64,000 nt of DNA from Xenophilus aerolatus (GCA_029968055.1 JASCNX010000003.1:372001-436000); one strand, 5' to 3'; positions 33,700 to 43,210 are shown, counted from the first letter of the stretch. Numbers and translations are program-made. The notes: a model not told the origin generated them from the sequence alone.

Positions 33700-34869
33700 A
33701 TGAAGAGCATTTGGACCCAACCGGCAGCGCTTCTGCTGGTGGCCGGCGCAGCGTTCAGCAGTGCGGCCCATGCAGTGAACGACCTGCCCGGTGGCCCGGC
33801 CGTGCGTCAGCTCAACCTTCCGGTGGGCGTGACCAAGATCTCCGAAGAGCAGCACTTCCTGCACAACGCCCTGCTGGTGCTGTGCAGCGTCATCTTCATC
33901 GCCGTGTTCGCGGTGATGTTCTATTCGATCTGGAAGCACCGCAAGTCGGTGGGCCACAAGGCCGCCAACTTCCACGAATCGGTGGTGGTCGAGGTGATCT
34001 GGACCATCGTGCCCTTCATCATCGTGATCCTCATGGCCCTGCCCGCCACCAAGGTGCTGGTGGCCCAGAAGGACACCACCAACGCCGACCTCACGATCAA
34101 GGTGACCGGCTACCAGTGGAAGTGGGGTTACGACTACATCAAGGGCGAAGGCGAGGGCCTGTCCTTCATCTCGACGCTCGACAGCTCGCACCGCGCCATG
34201 TCCGATGCCGGCGCCAAGGGCGACGTGCCGGCCGACTACCTGCTGAAGGTCGACAACCCGCTGGTGGTGCCCGAGAAGCAGAAGATCCGCATCATCACCA
34301 CGGCCAACGACGTGATCCACGCCTTCGCCGTGCCGCAGTTCGGCATCAAGCAGGACGCGATCCCGGGCTTCGTGCGCGACACGTGGTTCCGCGCCGAGAA
34401 GACCGGCGACTACTACGGCCAGTGCCAGGAACTGTGCGGCAAGGAACACGCCTACATGCCGATCCACGTGAAGGTGGTCTCGGCGGCCGACTACAAGGTC
34501 TGGGTCGACGCCAAGAAGAAGGAAGCCGCGGCCAAGCTCGACGACCCGACCAAGGTCTGGACGCTGCCGGACATCCTGGCGCGCGGCGAGAAGGTCTACG
34601 CCGCCAACTGCGCGGCCTGCCACCAGGCCAACGGCAAGGGCGGCGGCCCGATCAAGGCGCTCGACGGCTCGCCCGTGGTGCTCGATGCCGACCACACCAA
34701 GCAGATCCACGTGCTGCTCAACGGCCAGAACAACGGTGCGATGCCGTCGTGGAAGCAGCTGAGCGACACCGATCTGGCGGCCGTGGCCAGCTACACCAAG
34801 AACAGCTGGTCGAACAAGACCGGCCAGCTCGTCCAGCCCGCCGAAGTGCTGGCCCAGCGCGGCAAGTAA
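33700..34869 (+). CDS. coxB: cytochrome c oxidase subunit II with fused cytochrome c domain
   Basis: A 389-residue subunit II of an aa3-type (caa3-like) oxidase. Signal peptide (residues 1-22), two membrane helices (about 53-73 and 95-115), then the CuA cupredoxin domain with its ligands in DVIHAFAVPQFG, the GQCQELCGKEHAYMPIH block (C-x3-C, H, M). A C-terminal cytochrome c domain contains CAACH and a distal methionine in NNGAMPSWKQLSD. It accepts electrons at the periplasmic face. First gene of the oxidase cluster; ctaD follows after 37 bases. Confidence 0.97.
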   Translation: MKSIWTQPAALLLVAGAAFSSAAHAVNDLPGGPAVRQLNLPVGVTKISEEQHFLHNALLVLCSVIFIAVFAVMFYSIWKHRKSVGHKAANFHESVVVEVIWTIVPFIIVILMALPATKVLVAQKDTTNADLTIKVTGYQWKWGYDYIKGEGEGLSFISTLDSSHRAMSDAGAKGDVPADYLLKVDNPLVVPEKQKIRIITTANDVIHAFAVPQFGIKQDAIPGFVRDTWFRAEKTGDYYGQCQELCGKEHAYMPIHVKVVSAADYKVWVDAKKKEAAAKLDDPTKVWTLPDILARGEKVYAANCAACHQANGKGGGPIKALDGSPVVLDADHTKQIHVLLNGQNNGAMPSWKQLSDTDLAAVASYTKNSWSNKTGQLVQPAEVLAQRGK

Positions 34870-34906
34870 GCCGCCCGACGACGAATAGCCAAGGAAGACA
34901 GTCCCC

Positions 34907-36541
34907 ATGAGCGCAGTCCTCGACCCCCACGGCCACGCCGGCCACGGCGACCACGTCCACGACGAGCACCACGACCATCCGCACGGCTGGCGCCGCTGGG
35001 TGTTCGCGACCAACCACAAGGACATCGGCACGCTGTATCTGCTGTTCTCGTTCACCATGCTCATGGTGGGCGGCGTGCTGGCCCTGCTGATCCGCGCCGA
35101 GCTGTTCCAGCCCGGCCTGCAACTGGTGAACCCGGAGCTGTTCAACCAGTTCACCACCATGCACGGCCTGATCATGGTGTTCGGCGCCATCATGCCGGCC
35201 TTCGTGGGCTTCGCGAACTGGATGATCCCGCTGCAGATCGGCGCGTCCGACATGGCCTTCGCGCGGATGAACAACTTCAGCTTCTGGCTGATGATCCCCG
35301 CTGCCCTGATGCTCGTCGGCTCGTTTTTCATGCCCGGCGGCGCGCCCGCCGCGGGCTGGACGCTCTACGCGCCGCTGACGCTGCAGATGGGCCCCTCGAT
35401 GGATGCCGGCATCTTCGCGATGCACATCCTGGGTGCCAGCTCGATCATGGGCTCGATCAACATCATCGTCACCATCCTCAACATGCGCGCCCCGGGCATG
35501 ACGCTGATGAAGATGCCGATGTTCTGCTGGACCTGGCTCATCACCGCGTACCTGCTGATCGCCGTGATGCCCGTGCTGGCCGGCGCGATCACCATGACGC
35601 TGACCGACCGCCACTTCGGCACCAGCTTCTTCAACCCGGCCGGCGGCGGCGACCCGGTGATGTACCAGCACATCTTCTGGTTCTTCGGCCACCCCGAGGT
35701 CTACATCATGATCCTGCCGGCCTTCGGCATCATCAGCCAGATCGTGCCGGCCTTCGCGCGCAAGAAGCTCTTCGGCTACGCCTCGATGGTGTACGCCACC
35801 AGTTCCATCGCGATCCTGAGCTTCATCGTGTGGGCGCACCACATGTTCACCACCGGCATGCCGGTGACGGGCCAGCTCTTCTTCATGTACGCGACCATGC
35901 TGATCGCGGTGCCCACGGCCGTGAAGATCTTCAACTGGATTGCGACCATGTGGCAGGGCTCGATGACCTTCGAGACGCCGATGCTGTTCGCCGTCGGCTT
36001 CATCTTCGTGTTCACGATGGGCGGCTTCACCGGCCTGATCCTGGCCGTGGCCCCGATCGACATCCAACTGCAGGACACCTACTACGTGGTGGCGCACTTC
36101 CACTACGTGCTGGTGGCCGGCTCGCTCTACGCCATGTTCGCCGGCTACTACTACTGGGCGCCCAAGTGGACCGGCGTGATGTACAACGAGACGCGCGGCA
36201 AGATCCACTTCTGGTGGTCGCTGATCTCCTTCAACATCACCTTCTTCCCGATGCACTTCCTGGGGCTGGCCGGCATGCCGCGTCGCTATGCCGACTACCC
36301 CATGCAGTTCGCCGACTTCAACGCCATCGCCACGGTGGGCGCCTTCGGTTTCGGCCTGGCGCAGGTGTACTTCTTCCTGTTCGTTGTCCTGCCCACGATG
36401 CGCGGCAAGGGCGAGCCCGCCCCGCAGAAGCCGTGGGAAGCGGCCGAAGGCCTGGAATGGGAAGTGCCGTCGCCGGCGCCCTTCCATACCTTCGAGAACC
36501 CGCCCAAGCTCGATGCGACCGCCACCAAGGTGATCGGCTGA
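34907..36541 (+). CDS. ctaD: cytochrome c oxidase subunit I
   Basis: A 544-residue 12-helix haem-copper oxidase core subunit. Clear landmarks: [12 protein letters not shown] (haem a ligand region), [43 protein letters not shown] (Cu-B histidine and Tyr cross-link), [12 protein letters not shown] (two Cu-B histidines) and [20 protein letters not shown] (haem a/a3 histidines). Both D- and K-channel type residues fit A-family oxidases. A His-rich N-terminus ([17 protein letters not shown]) precedes the first helix and could bind copper; that is a guess. A strong AAGGAAG Shine-Dalgarno sequence precedes the ATG. Confidence 0.98.
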   Translation: MSAVLDPHGHAGHGDHVHDEHHDHPHGWRRWVFATNHKDIGTLYLLFSFTMLMVGGVLALLIRAELFQPGLQLVNPELFNQFTTMHGLIMVFGAIMPAFVGFANWMIPLQIGASDMAFARMNNFSFWLMIPAALMLVGSFFMPGGAPAAGWTLYAPLTLQMGPSMDAGIFAMHILGASSIMGSINIIVTILNMRAPGMTLMKMPMFCWTWLITAYLLIAVMPVLAGAITMTLTDRHFGTSFFNPAGGGDPVMYQHIFWFFGHPEVYIMILPAFGIISQIVPAFARKKLFGYASMVYATSSIAILSFIVWAHHMFTTGMPVTGQLFFMYATMLIAVPTAVKIFNWIATMWQGSMTFETPMLFAVGFIFVFTMGGFTGLILAVAPIDIQLQDTYYVVAHFHYVLVAGSLYAMFAGYYYWAPKWTGVMYNETRGKIHFWWSLISFNITFFPMHFLGLAGMPRRYADYPMQFADFNAIATVGAFGFGLAQVYFFLFVVLPTMRGKGEPAPQKPWEAAEGLEWEVPSPAPFHTFENPPKLDATATKVIG

Positions 36542-36560
36542 GCCGGAGCACGAGACGTCC

Positions 36561-36671
36561 ATGACGCCCGAGCAGAAGAGGAACAACCGCCGCATGGGGC
36601 TCACGCTGGCTTCCATCGCGCTGATGTTCTTCATCGGTTTCATCGTCCGCATGGTCTGGGTGGGGCATTGA
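36561..36671 (+). CDS. cytochrome oxidase small assembly protein (36 aa)
   Basis: A 36-residue membrane peptide, MTPEQKRNNRRMG followed by one helix (LTLASIALMFFIGFIVRMVW). It lies between ctaD and ctaG and its stop overlaps the ctaG ATG by one base (TGATG). Short proteins of this kind sit at the same place in many Burkholderiales oxidase operons and are annotated as small assembly proteins. Too short for most gene callers, but position, charge pattern and overlap support it. Confidence 0.82.
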   Translation: MTPEQKRNNRRMGLTLASIALMFFIGFIVRMVWVGH

Positions 36672-37288
36672 TGGTGTCCCGCCTGCGCCGCGCCAACGTC
36701 CGCATGGTCGGCAAGCTGGCCGTCGTGGCGGCGGGCATGTTCGCCTTCGGCTATGCGCTGGTGCCGCTGTACCGCGCGATCTGCGAGATCACCGGCATCA
36801 ACGTGCTGGCCCGCTCCGAGCTGGAGGTGCCCGGCGGTGCCAAGGGCGGCGCGCAGGTGAAGTTGCCGGCCAACACGCAGGTCGACACGTCGCGCACCAT
36901 CACCGTCGAGTTCGATGCCAATGCACGGGGGCTGTGGGAGTTCGCCCCGGCGCAGCGTTCGATGCAGGTGCACCCCGGCGAACTGCACACGGTGATGTAC
37001 GAGTTCCAGAACGTGCAGAACCGCCGCATGGCCGCGCAGGCGATTCCTAGCTATGCGCCGCAGCAGGCGGCGCCGTACTTCAACAAGCTCGAGTGCTTCT
37101 GCTTCAACCAGTACACGCTGGATGCCGGCGAGAAGAAGCAGTGGCCGGTCGCCTTCGTGATCGACCCCAAGATCTCGAAGGACGTGAAGACGATCACGCT
37201 GTCGTACACCTTCTTCGAGGTGGGCGGCAAGACGCCGGCGGCGCCGACCGCCGGTGCCGCGCAACTGCCTGCGGAGCCGCGCTCGTGA
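36671..37288 (+). CDS. ctaG: cytochrome c oxidase assembly protein CtaG/Cox11
   Basis: A 205-residue Cox11 protein with one N-terminal membrane helix (about residues 12-34, VGKLAVVAAGMFAFGYALVP) and a periplasmic Ig-like copper domain. The copper-binding motif ECFCFNQYTLDAGE is intact, as is MYEFQNVQNRRMAAQAIPSY. It delivers copper to the Cu-B centre of subunit I. It is translationally coupled on both sides: TGATG with the small protein, GTGA with the DUF2970 gene. Confidence 0.96.
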   Translation: MVSRLRRANVRMVGKLAVVAAGMFAFGYALVPLYRAICEITGINVLARSELEVPGGAKGGAQVKLPANTQVDTSRTITVEFDANARGLWEFAPAQRSMQVHPGELHTVMYEFQNVQNRRMAAQAIPSYAPQQAAPYFNKLECFCFNQYTLDAGEKKQWPVAFVIDPKISKDVKTITLSYTFFEVGGKTPAAPTAGAAQLPAEPRS

Positions 37289-37500
37289 CCCAGGGCGACG
37301 ACAGCACTCCGGCAAAGAAGGCCTCCCTGTGGCGCACCGTGAAGGCGGTCGCCTGGGGCTTCTTCGGCGTGCGCAAGAACAGCGAATACCAGAAGGACAT
37401 CGCCAGCCTGTCGCCCCTGCACATCGTGGCCGTGGGTTTCGTCGCGGTGCTGGTCTTCATCGGCGTGCTGGTCGCACTGGTGAAGTTCGCCGTGGCCTGA
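37285..37500 (+). CDS. DUF2970 domain-containing membrane protein
   Basis: A 71-residue protein starting at GTG 37285, overlapping the ctaG stop (GTGA). A basic N-terminal part (SLWRTVKAVAWGFFGVRKNSEYQKD) leads to one membrane helix (PLHIVAVGFVAVLVFIGVLVALV). This is DUF2970, a small family typically located between ctaG and coxC in betaproteobacteria. Function unknown; an assembly or subunit role is inferred from position. Confidence 0.87.
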   Translation: MTQGDDSTPAKKASLWRTVKAVAWGFFGVRKNSEYQKDIASLSPLHIVAVGFVAVLVFIGVLVALVKFAVA

Positions 37501-37520
37501 GCCGGTGCACAGGTCCGCAA

Positions 37521-37531
37521 TGGTTTGATTG
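37521..37531 (+). promoter_or_regulatory. 11-mer TGGTTTGATTG upstream of coxC
   Basis: Identical to 33666-33676 upstream of coxB. It lies 34 bases before the coxC ATG, inside an otherwise compact operon, and may mark an internal promoter. Confidence 0.35.
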
Positions 37532-37565
37532 AGTCAGAAGAGAAGAGAAAGCCCCAGGAGCTGAA

Positions 37566-38447
37566 ATGAGTTCGACCACCCACGGCGCCACGCCTTACTA
37601 CTTCGTGCCCGGGCCTTCGCGGCATCCGGTGATGGCGGCCATCGGCCTGTTCTTCGTCATCCTCGGCGCCGGCCAATGGATCAACGGCCACACCTGGGGC
37701 GCCTACTCGCTGGGCTTCGGGCTGCTGTGGTGGTGGATGGTGCTCTACCAGTGGTTCGGCGAGGCCGTCCGCGAGAGCGAGAGCGGCCGCTACGGGCACA
37801 AGATCGACCTCTCGTTCCGCTGGAGCATGAGCTGGTTCATCTTCTCGGAGGTGATGTTCTTCGGCGCCTTCTTCACCGCCTTGTGGTGGGCCCGCACCCA
37901 TGCGCTGCCCAACCTCGGCAGCCTGGACAACGCACTGCTCTGGCCCGATTTCAAGGCCGTGTGGCCCAGCATGCAGGCCGGTGCGACGGGCTCGCCCGCA
38001 GGCATCGTCGAGCCCTTCCAGACCGTCGGCCCCTTCTGGCTGCCGACCATCAACACCGCGCTGCTGCTGACCTCGGGCGTGACGCTCACCATCGCCCACC
38101 ATGCGCTGCGTGCCGACCACCGTGCCCAGTGCATCCGCTTCATGTGGCTCACCGTGGCGCTGGGGGTGATCTTCCTCGGCGTGCAGATCTACGAGTACCA
38201 CCACCTGTACACCGAGCTGAACCTCAAGCTCAGTTCCGGCACTTACGGCTCCACCTTCTTCATGCTCACGGGCTTCCACGGTCTGCACGTGTTCGTCGGT
38301 ATGCTGATGCTGCTGTTCATCACCCTGCGGCTGATGAAGGGCCACTTCACGCCCGAGCGCCATTTCGGCTTCGAGGGGGCGGCCTGGTACTGGCACTTCG
38401 TCGACGTGGTGTGGCTGGGCCTGTATGTCCTCGTCTACTGGATGTAA
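37566..38447 (+). CDS. coxC: cytochrome c oxidase subunit III
   Basis: A 293-residue seven-helix subunit III. Landmarks are YYFVPGPSRHPVMAAIGLF, the EAVRESESGRYGHKIDLSFR loop and RWSMSWFIFSEVMFFGAFF. The C-terminal set is TGFHGLHVFVGMLMLLFITL and GAAWYWHFVDVVWLGLY with the conserved Glu/His residues. AGGAG precedes the ATG. A strong terminator follows 23 bases after the stop. Confidence 0.97.
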   Translation: MSSTTHGATPYYFVPGPSRHPVMAAIGLFFVILGAGQWINGHTWGAYSLGFGLLWWWMVLYQWFGEAVRESESGRYGHKIDLSFRWSMSWFIFSEVMFFGAFFTALWWARTHALPNLGSLDNALLWPDFKAVWPSMQAGATGSPAGIVEPFQTVGPFWLPTINTALLLTSGVTLTIAHHALRADHRAQCIRFMWLTVALGVIFLGVQIYEYHHLYTELNLKLSSGTYGSTFFMLTGFHGLHVFVGMLMLLFITLRLMKGHFTPERHFGFEGAAWYWHFVDVVWLGLYVLVYWM

Positions 38448-38470
38448 GCCAAGCGCATGACTCACAACAG

Positions 38471-38496
38471 AAAAAGCGCCGCAAGGCGCTTTTTTT
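38471..38496. terminator. bidirectional intrinsic terminator after coxC
   Basis: AAAAAGCGCC-gcaa-GGCGCTTTTTTT: a GC-rich stem (38474-38480 with 38485-38491), with a T-run after it on the plus strand and an A-run before it. It can end coxC transcription and the convergent DUF2909 transcript. Confidence 0.9.
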
Positions 38497-38540
38497 CATG
38501 GCTCGGTCTTCTGGGCGACAGCGACGCCCATCGCCTGGCC

Positions 38541-38762
38541 TCACTTGCCGACCGGCAGGCCCCCTGGCTGGATGTACCCGAACTTCCACGCCAGCAGGAT
38601 GCACAGGAACAAAAGCACCGACAGGCCGATCCGAACCGTGAGGGCGCGCGCCATGCCGCCCGATTTGGCGCGGCCGTCGCGCCCGTCCTTCAGCATGTAG
38701 AACAGCGCCCAGCCCAGGCTCGCCAGGATGCCGACGAAGGCCAGGGCGACAAGGTATTTCAT
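38541..38762 (-). CDS. twin transmembrane protein (DUF2909)
   Basis: A 73-residue protein with two membrane helices (MKYLVALAFVGILASLGWAL and ALTVRIGLSVLLFLCILLAW) joined by a basic loop, matching DUF2909. It sits antisense to the operon direction between coxC and SURF1, a common arrangement in this lineage. A GATAAT box (38775-38770) lies so close to the ATG that the mRNA may be leaderless. Function unknown. Confidence 0.85.
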   Translation of the reverse strand: MKYLVALAFVGILASLGWALFYMLKDGRDGRAKSGGMARALTVRIGLSVLLFLCILLAWKFGYIQPGGLPVGK

Positions 38763-38798
38763 GATCCCCATTATCGGCCGCAGCCGCAGCCAGACCCC

Positions 38799-39620
38799 AT
38801 GCGCGACCTGCCGCTGACCCCCGCGGACAGCCGCGCGTCGCGCCGCCGCGGCCGGACGCGCTTCTGGATCATGACCTTGGCCACGCTGGCGATGGTCGCG
38901 CTGACGCTGTCGCTCGGGCGCTGGCAGCTGTCGCGCGCGGCCCAGAAGGAAGCGCTGCAGGCGCGCACCGCGGCCCAGGAAGCCTTTCCCCCGCTCGACG
39001 CCTCGGCCTTCCTGTCGGTCGAGGACATGCCCAGCGAACTGCACCGCCGCGTGAAGCTGCGCGGCCTGTGGGTGCCCACGCAGACCGTGCTGCTGGACAA
39101 CCGCCAGATGCACGGCACGCCGGGCTTCTACGTGCTGACGCCGCTGGCGCTCGAGGGCGTCGAGCAGACGGTCATGGTCCAGCGCGGCTGGGTGCAGCGC
39201 AACTTCATCGACCGCACGCAGGTGCCGGCGATCGAGACGCCCGCCGGCCTGGTCGACGTCGAGGCGCGCATCGAACCACCGCCCGCCCACCTGCTGCAGC
39301 TGGGCGCCGATCCGCCGGCGCAGCCGGCTTCCGCCGCCGCGCCGGGGCCGGCGAAGGCGGTCGATGTAGGGGCATCGCGCATCCGGCAGAATCTCGACCT
39401 CGACGCCTTCAAGACCGAGACCGGGCTGCCGCTGCGCACCGACATCTCGCTCCAGCAGGTGGGCGCGGCCTCGGAAGGATTGCAGCGCGAATGGCCGGCG
39501 CCCGCGCTGGGCATCGAGAAGCACTACGGCTATGCCTTCCAGTGGTTCGGCCTGGCGGCCCTCCTGGTCATCCTCTATGTCTGGTTCCAACTCATCGCTC
39601 CCCGCCGCCGCCGTGGCTGA
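38799..39620 (+). CDS. SURF1 family cytochrome oxidase biogenesis protein
   Basis: A 273-residue SURF1 protein. One helix near each end (WIMTLATLAMVALTLSLGRW at about residues 23-42; FQWFGLAALLVILYVWF near the C-terminus) encloses a periplasmic domain. Family motifs: GRWQLSRAAQKEAL, RRVKLRGLWVPTQTVLLDNRQ, GFYVLTPLALEG and VQRGWVQRNF. SURF1 helps insert haem a into subunit I. A Pro/Ala-rich insert near residues 165-185 is unremarkable for this lineage. It starts a second oxidase-assembly operon that runs to sco. Confidence 0.93.
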   Translation: MRDLPLTPADSRASRRRGRTRFWIMTLATLAMVALTLSLGRWQLSRAAQKEALQARTAAQEAFPPLDASAFLSVEDMPSELHRRVKLRGLWVPTQTVLLDNRQMHGTPGFYVLTPLALEGVEQTVMVQRGWVQRNFIDRTQVPAIETPAGLVDVEARIEPPPAHLLQLGADPPAQPASAAAPGPAKAVDVGASRIRQNLDLDAFKTETGLPLRTDISLQQVGAASEGLQREWPAPALGIEKHYGYAFQWFGLAALLVILYVWFQLIAPRRRRG

Positions 39621-40290
39621 CGAACCGCTCGGCCTGACGGTGCATTCCATGCCCACGCCGCGCGAGGCGATGGGTGGGCGCGATGCCGGCCGCCGCACGG
39701 CGCTGGGCCGCTGGAAGATGGTGGCGGTGCTGCTGTGCTGCGCGGCACCGGTGATCGCCTCGTACTTCACCTACTACGTGGTGCGGCCCGAGGGGCGCAG
39801 CGTCTATGGCCAGCTCATCGATCCGCAGCGGCCCGTGCCCTCTTTCGTGGCGCGTGCAGCCGATGGTGCCGAGGTCAATCTGCAGAGCCTCAAGGGCCAG
39901 TGGCTGCTCGTGGCCGTGGCCGACGCCGCCTGCGATGCCGTGTGCGAGCAGCAGCTGTACCTGCAGCGCCAGCTGCGCGAAACCCTGGGCCGCGAGAAGG
40001 ACCGCGTGGACCGCGTCTGGCTGGTGTCCGATGCGGCGCCGATTCCCGATCGCCTGGCCAACGGCCTGCACGGCGCCACCGTGCTGCGCGTGCCGTCCGC
40101 GCAGATCGCGCAATGGCTCGCCCCCGAGGCCGGCCACGCCATCGGCGAACATCTCTACGTCGTCGATCCCATGGGCAACTGGATGATGCGGTTCCCGGCG
40201 CGCATGGACGTGTCCGGTGCGGCCAAGGCCAAGCGCGACCTCGACCGACTCCTGCGCGCCTCGTCGTCGTGGGACGAGGCCGGGCGTTGA
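39613..40290 (+). CDS. SCO1/SenC-like membrane-anchored protein of the oxidase cluster
   Basis: A 225-residue protein with one N-terminal helix (about residues 36-56, MVAVLLCCAAPVIASYFTYY) and a periplasmic thioredoxin-like domain. A C-x3-C pair, DAACDAVCEQQL, sits where SCO proteins have CPDVC; the later HLYVVDPMGNWMMRFP may supply a histidine. The resemblance to SCO copper chaperones is structural rather than close. The GTG start at 39613 overlaps the SURF1 stop by 8 bases; ATG 39649 is an alternative. It is followed by ctaA. Confidence 0.72.
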   Translation: MADEPLGLTVHSMPTPREAMGGRDAGRRTALGRWKMVAVLLCCAAPVIASYFTYYVVRPEGRSVYGQLIDPQRPVPSFVARAADGAEVNLQSLKGQWLLVAVADAACDAVCEQQLYLQRQLRETLGREKDRVDRVWLVSDAAPIPDRLANGLHGATVLRVPSAQIAQWLAPEAGHAIGEHLYVVDPMGNWMMRFPARMDVSGAAKAKRDLDRLLRASSSWDEAGR

Positions 40291-40306
40291 CCGATCGGTC
40301 CCTGCG

Positions 40307-41509
40307 ATGAACAGCGCCCAGCCTCTTTACGACCTCGCGCCGATCGCCTGGCTGCTGGCCGTGGGCGTGCTGCTGGCCCTCGGGCCGGTGGCGTGGGTGT
40401 GGTGGCGCCATGCGGGCACCGGGCCGGCACGCCGGCTGCATGCGCTGACGGTCCTCACGCTGTTCCTGACCTTCGACCTCACGCTCTTCGGCGCCTTCAC
40501 CCGGCTCACCGACTCGGGCCTGGGCTGCCCCGACTGGCCCGGCTGCTACGGCAACGCCAGCCCGATGGGTGCGCGGCACGAGATCGCCATGGCGCAGGCC
40601 GCACAACCCACCGGGCCCGTCACCCATTCCAAGGCCTGGGTGGAGATGGTCCACCGCTACCTGGCCACCGGCGTCGGCGCGTTGATCCTCGTGCTGGCCG
40701 TCGCGACCTGGGTGGCGCGGCGGCGCCAGCGCGTCTCTCCGGTGAGCCATGAGCAGATGACCTTGTCCGCATGGTGGCCTGCAGCCACGCTGGTCTGGGT
40801 CTGCCTGCAAGGCGCTTTCGGTGCACTGACGGTCACCTGGCGCCTCTACCCGGCCATCGTCACGCTGCATCTGCTCGGCGCGGTGGTGCTGCTGGCGCTG
40901 CTGTGCATCCAGGCCGTGCGCTACCGGCAGGCTGCCGAGGGCAGGGCGCCGACGGGGGTGCCGAACGGCCTGCGCAACCTGATGTGGACCGGCGCCGCAC
41001 TGCTGCTGCTGCAGATTGCCTTGGGTGGCTGGGTCAGCACCAATTACGCCGTGCTCGCCTGCACGCAGTTCCCGACCTGCCAGGGAAGTTGGTGGCCGCC
41101 CATGAACTTCTCGCAGGCCTTCGAGGTCTGGCGCGAGCTCGGCGAGACCAAGTCCGGCGTACCACTGGAGTTCGCGGCGCTCACCGCCATCCACTACACG
41201 CACCGCCTCGCGGCCTACCTGGTGTTCGCCGTGCTGGGCGTGCTGGCGTTCAGGCTGATGCGCCTGCCTGCGCTGCGTGCCCAGGGCCGCTGGCTGGCCG
41301 GGCTGGCACTGCTGCAACTGGCCACCGGCCTGGGCAACGTGCTGCTGGGCTGGCCGCTGGTCGCCGCCGTGCTGCACACCGGCGGCGCGGCGGCCATGGC
41401 CGTGGTGCTGACCTGGACGCTGTGCGAGAGCCGGCGCGAAGCCGCGGGCGCGCGTTCGCCGCTCTCTCATGTGCCGCCGCCCACGCGCCGGCTGGAGGCT
41501 GCACGGTGA
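40307..41509 (+). CDS. ctaA: haem A synthase (COX15/CtaA)
   Basis: A 400-residue eight-helix protein. Signature parts: [22 protein letters not shown] near residue 65, [20 protein letters not shown] with a haem-ligand histidine, [34 protein letters not shown] and [14 protein letters not shown]. The duplicated four-helix halves with histidines match COX15. It oxidises haem O to haem A for subunit I. GTGA overlap with ctaB. Confidence 0.95.
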   Translation: MNSAQPLYDLAPIAWLLAVGVLLALGPVAWVWWRHAGTGPARRLHALTVLTLFLTFDLTLFGAFTRLTDSGLGCPDWPGCYGNASPMGARHEIAMAQAAQPTGPVTHSKAWVEMVHRYLATGVGALILVLAVATWVARRRQRVSPVSHEQMTLSAWWPAATLVWVCLQGAFGALTVTWRLYPAIVTLHLLGAVVLLALLCIQAVRYRQAAEGRAPTGVPNGLRNLMWTGAALLLLQIALGGWVSTNYAVLACTQFPTCQGSWWPPMNFSQAFEVWRELGETKSGVPLEFAALTAIHYTHRLAAYLVFAVLGVLAFRLMRLPALRAQGRWLAGLALLQLATGLGNVLLGWPLVAAVLHTGGAAAMAVVLTWTLCESRREAAGARSPLSHVPPPTRRLEAAR

Positions 41510-42408
41510 GCGCCCCCCTCGCCCACAGCACCCCCATGGCCAGCGTGCTGCGCCAGTTCTACGCGCTTACCAAGCCGCGGGTGGTCCAGCTCATCGTCTT
41601 CTGCGCGCTCATCGGCATGGTGCTCGCCGTGCCGGGCGTGCCTTCGATGGACGATGTCTGGCGCGCCTTCATCGCCTGCTTCGGCATCTGGCTGGTGGCG
41701 GGTGCCGCCGCGGCCTTCAACTGCCTGGTCGAGAAGGGCATCGATGCCAAGATGAAGCGCACCGCCTGGCGCCCCACCGCGCGCGGCGAGCTGAGCGACC
41801 GGCAGACGCTGCTGTTCTCGGCCGGACTGTGCCTGGCCGGCTCGGCCATCCTGTGGTTCGCGGTCAATCCGCTGACCATGTGGCTGACCTTCGCCACCTT
41901 CGTCGGCTATGCCGTCATCTACACCGTCGTGCTCAAGCCGCTGACGCCGCAGAACATCGTGATCGGCGGCGCCTCCGGCGCCATGCCGCCGGTGCTGGGC
42001 TGGGCGGCGATGACCGGCGAGGTCGGGCCCGAGGCGCTGATCCTCTTCCTCATCATCTTCCTGTGGACGCCGCCGCACTTCTGGGCACTGGCGCTGTACC
42101 GCGTCGAGGACTACCGCAAGGCCGGGTTGCCCATGCTGCCCGTCACGCACGGCAACGAGTTCACGCGGCTGCAGATCCTGCTCTACACGCTGATCCTGTT
42201 CGCGGCCTGCCTCATGCCCTTCATCTACGGCATGAGCGGCTGGCTCTACCTGGCCGTGGCCTTCGCCGTGAGCATCGGCTTCTGCGGCTACGGCGTCGCA
42301 CTGTGGCGCCGCTACTCCGATGCGCTGGCGCGCAAGACCTTCCGTTTCTCTCTGATCCACCTGAGCGTGCTCTTCGCCGCGCTGTTGATCGACCACTACC
42401 TGCGCTGA
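41506..42408 (+). CDS. ctaB: protohaem IX farnesyltransferase (haem O synthase)
   Basis: A 300-residue UbiA-type prenyltransferase starting at GTG 41506. About seven to nine helices; motifs [37 protein letters not shown] (Asp-rich, substrate binding), [19 protein letters not shown] and [20 protein letters not shown]. It attaches farnesyl to haem B to give haem O, the substrate of CtaA encoded just upstream with a 4-base overlap. Confidence 0.96.
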   Translation: MSAPLAHSTPMASVLRQFYALTKPRVVQLIVFCALIGMVLAVPGVPSMDDVWRAFIACFGIWLVAGAAAAFNCLVEKGIDAKMKRTAWRPTARGELSDRQTLLFSAGLCLAGSAILWFAVNPLTMWLTFATFVGYAVIYTVVLKPLTPQNIVIGGASGAMPPVLGWAAMTGEVGPEALILFLIIFLWTPPHFWALALYRVEDYRKAGLPMLPVTHGNEFTRLQILLYTLILFAACLMPFIYGMSGWLYLAVAFAVSIGFCGYGVALWRRYSDALARKTFRFSLIHLSVLFAALLIDHYLR

Positions 42409-42415
42409 CACTCCC

Positions 42416-43042
42416 ATGCACAAGCGAAATGCTCTTAAATTGATCGCTGGCGCCGCAGGCTGGGCGGGCGTTGCAGGCCTTTCCGGCCTGAGTCTCGCGG
42501 GCTGCACGGAATCCAAGCCCACCTTCAATGCGGTCGACCTCACGGGCGCGGAGTACGCCCGCGACTTCAAGCTCACCGACATGAACGGCCAGGTGCGCAC
42601 CCTGGGCGACTTCAAGGGCAAGGTGGTGGTCGTCTTCTTCGGCTACGCCCAGTGCCCCGACGTGTGCCCCACCACCATGACCGAGATGGCGCAGGTCAAG
42701 CAGAAGCTGGGCAAGGACGGCGACAAGCTGCAGGTGGTGTTCATCACCGTCGACCCCGAGCGCGATACGCCCGAGATCATGAAGGCATACATGGGCGCCT
42801 TCGACCCGGCCTTCGTCGCCCTGATTCCCACGCCCGAGCAGCTCGCCGCCGTGGCGAAGGACTTCAAGGTCTATTACAAGAAGGTCGACGGCAAGACGCC
42901 CACCAGCTACTCGATGGACCATTCGGCCGCGCAGTACCTCTACGACCCCCAGGGCCGGCTGCGCCTGTATGCGCGCTATGGCGCCGGCGTCGACCCGATG
43001 GTGGCCGACATCAAGGCGCTCCTGGCGTCCAGCGCGGCTTAA
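42416..43042 (+). CDS. SCO family copper chaperone lipoprotein
   Basis: A 208-residue SCO1/SenC protein. Signal with lipobox (GLSLAGC, Cys about residue 30) indicates a membrane-anchored lipoprotein. The copper site is complete: C-x3-C in YAQCPDVCPTT and the distal histidine in SYSMDHSAAQYLYDP. The fold is thioredoxin-like (GKVVVVFFGYAQCPDVC, FITVDPERDTPEIM). It supplies copper to the CuA centre of CoxB and ends the assembly operon. Confidence 0.96.
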   Translation: MHKRNALKLIAGAAGWAGVAGLSGLSLAGCTESKPTFNAVDLTGAEYARDFKLTDMNGQVRTLGDFKGKVVVVFFGYAQCPDVCPTTMTEMAQVKQKLGKDGDKLQVVFITVDPERDTPEIMKAYMGAFDPAFVALIPTPEQLAAVAKDFKVYYKKVDGKTPTSYSMDHSAAQYLYDPQGRLRLYARYGAGVDPMVADIKALLASSAA

Positions 43043-43095
43043 GCCGTCAGCGCCCGGCGCCACATCGTCACGTGCGGGCGTCGGGCATTGAAATG

Positions 43096-43210
43096 CGGGC
43101 AGCCGAACGCAGAGGGCGCAGAAGCTACGCAAAGGACGCAGAGGAATCCTTTCGAATTTCTTTTCTGCGTCCTCTGCGAGACCTTTGCGCCCTCTGCGTT
43201 CGGCTGCCCG
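43096..43210. repeat. long palindromic element, copy 1
   Basis: A 115-base element with perfect 24-base inverted arms (43096-43119 and 43187-43210). The interior is also nearly self-complementary and built from short CGCAGAGG/CGCAAAGG units at 9-11 base spacing. It lies between the sco stop and the rpoH terminator. A second copy with the same arms is at 52756-52881. Confidence 0.88.

Noticed and set aside
43096-43210. Palindromic element considered as a CRISPR or a terminator
   Set aside because: There are no regular spacers, and no T-run follows the hairpin; the rpoH terminator is the separate hairpin next to it.
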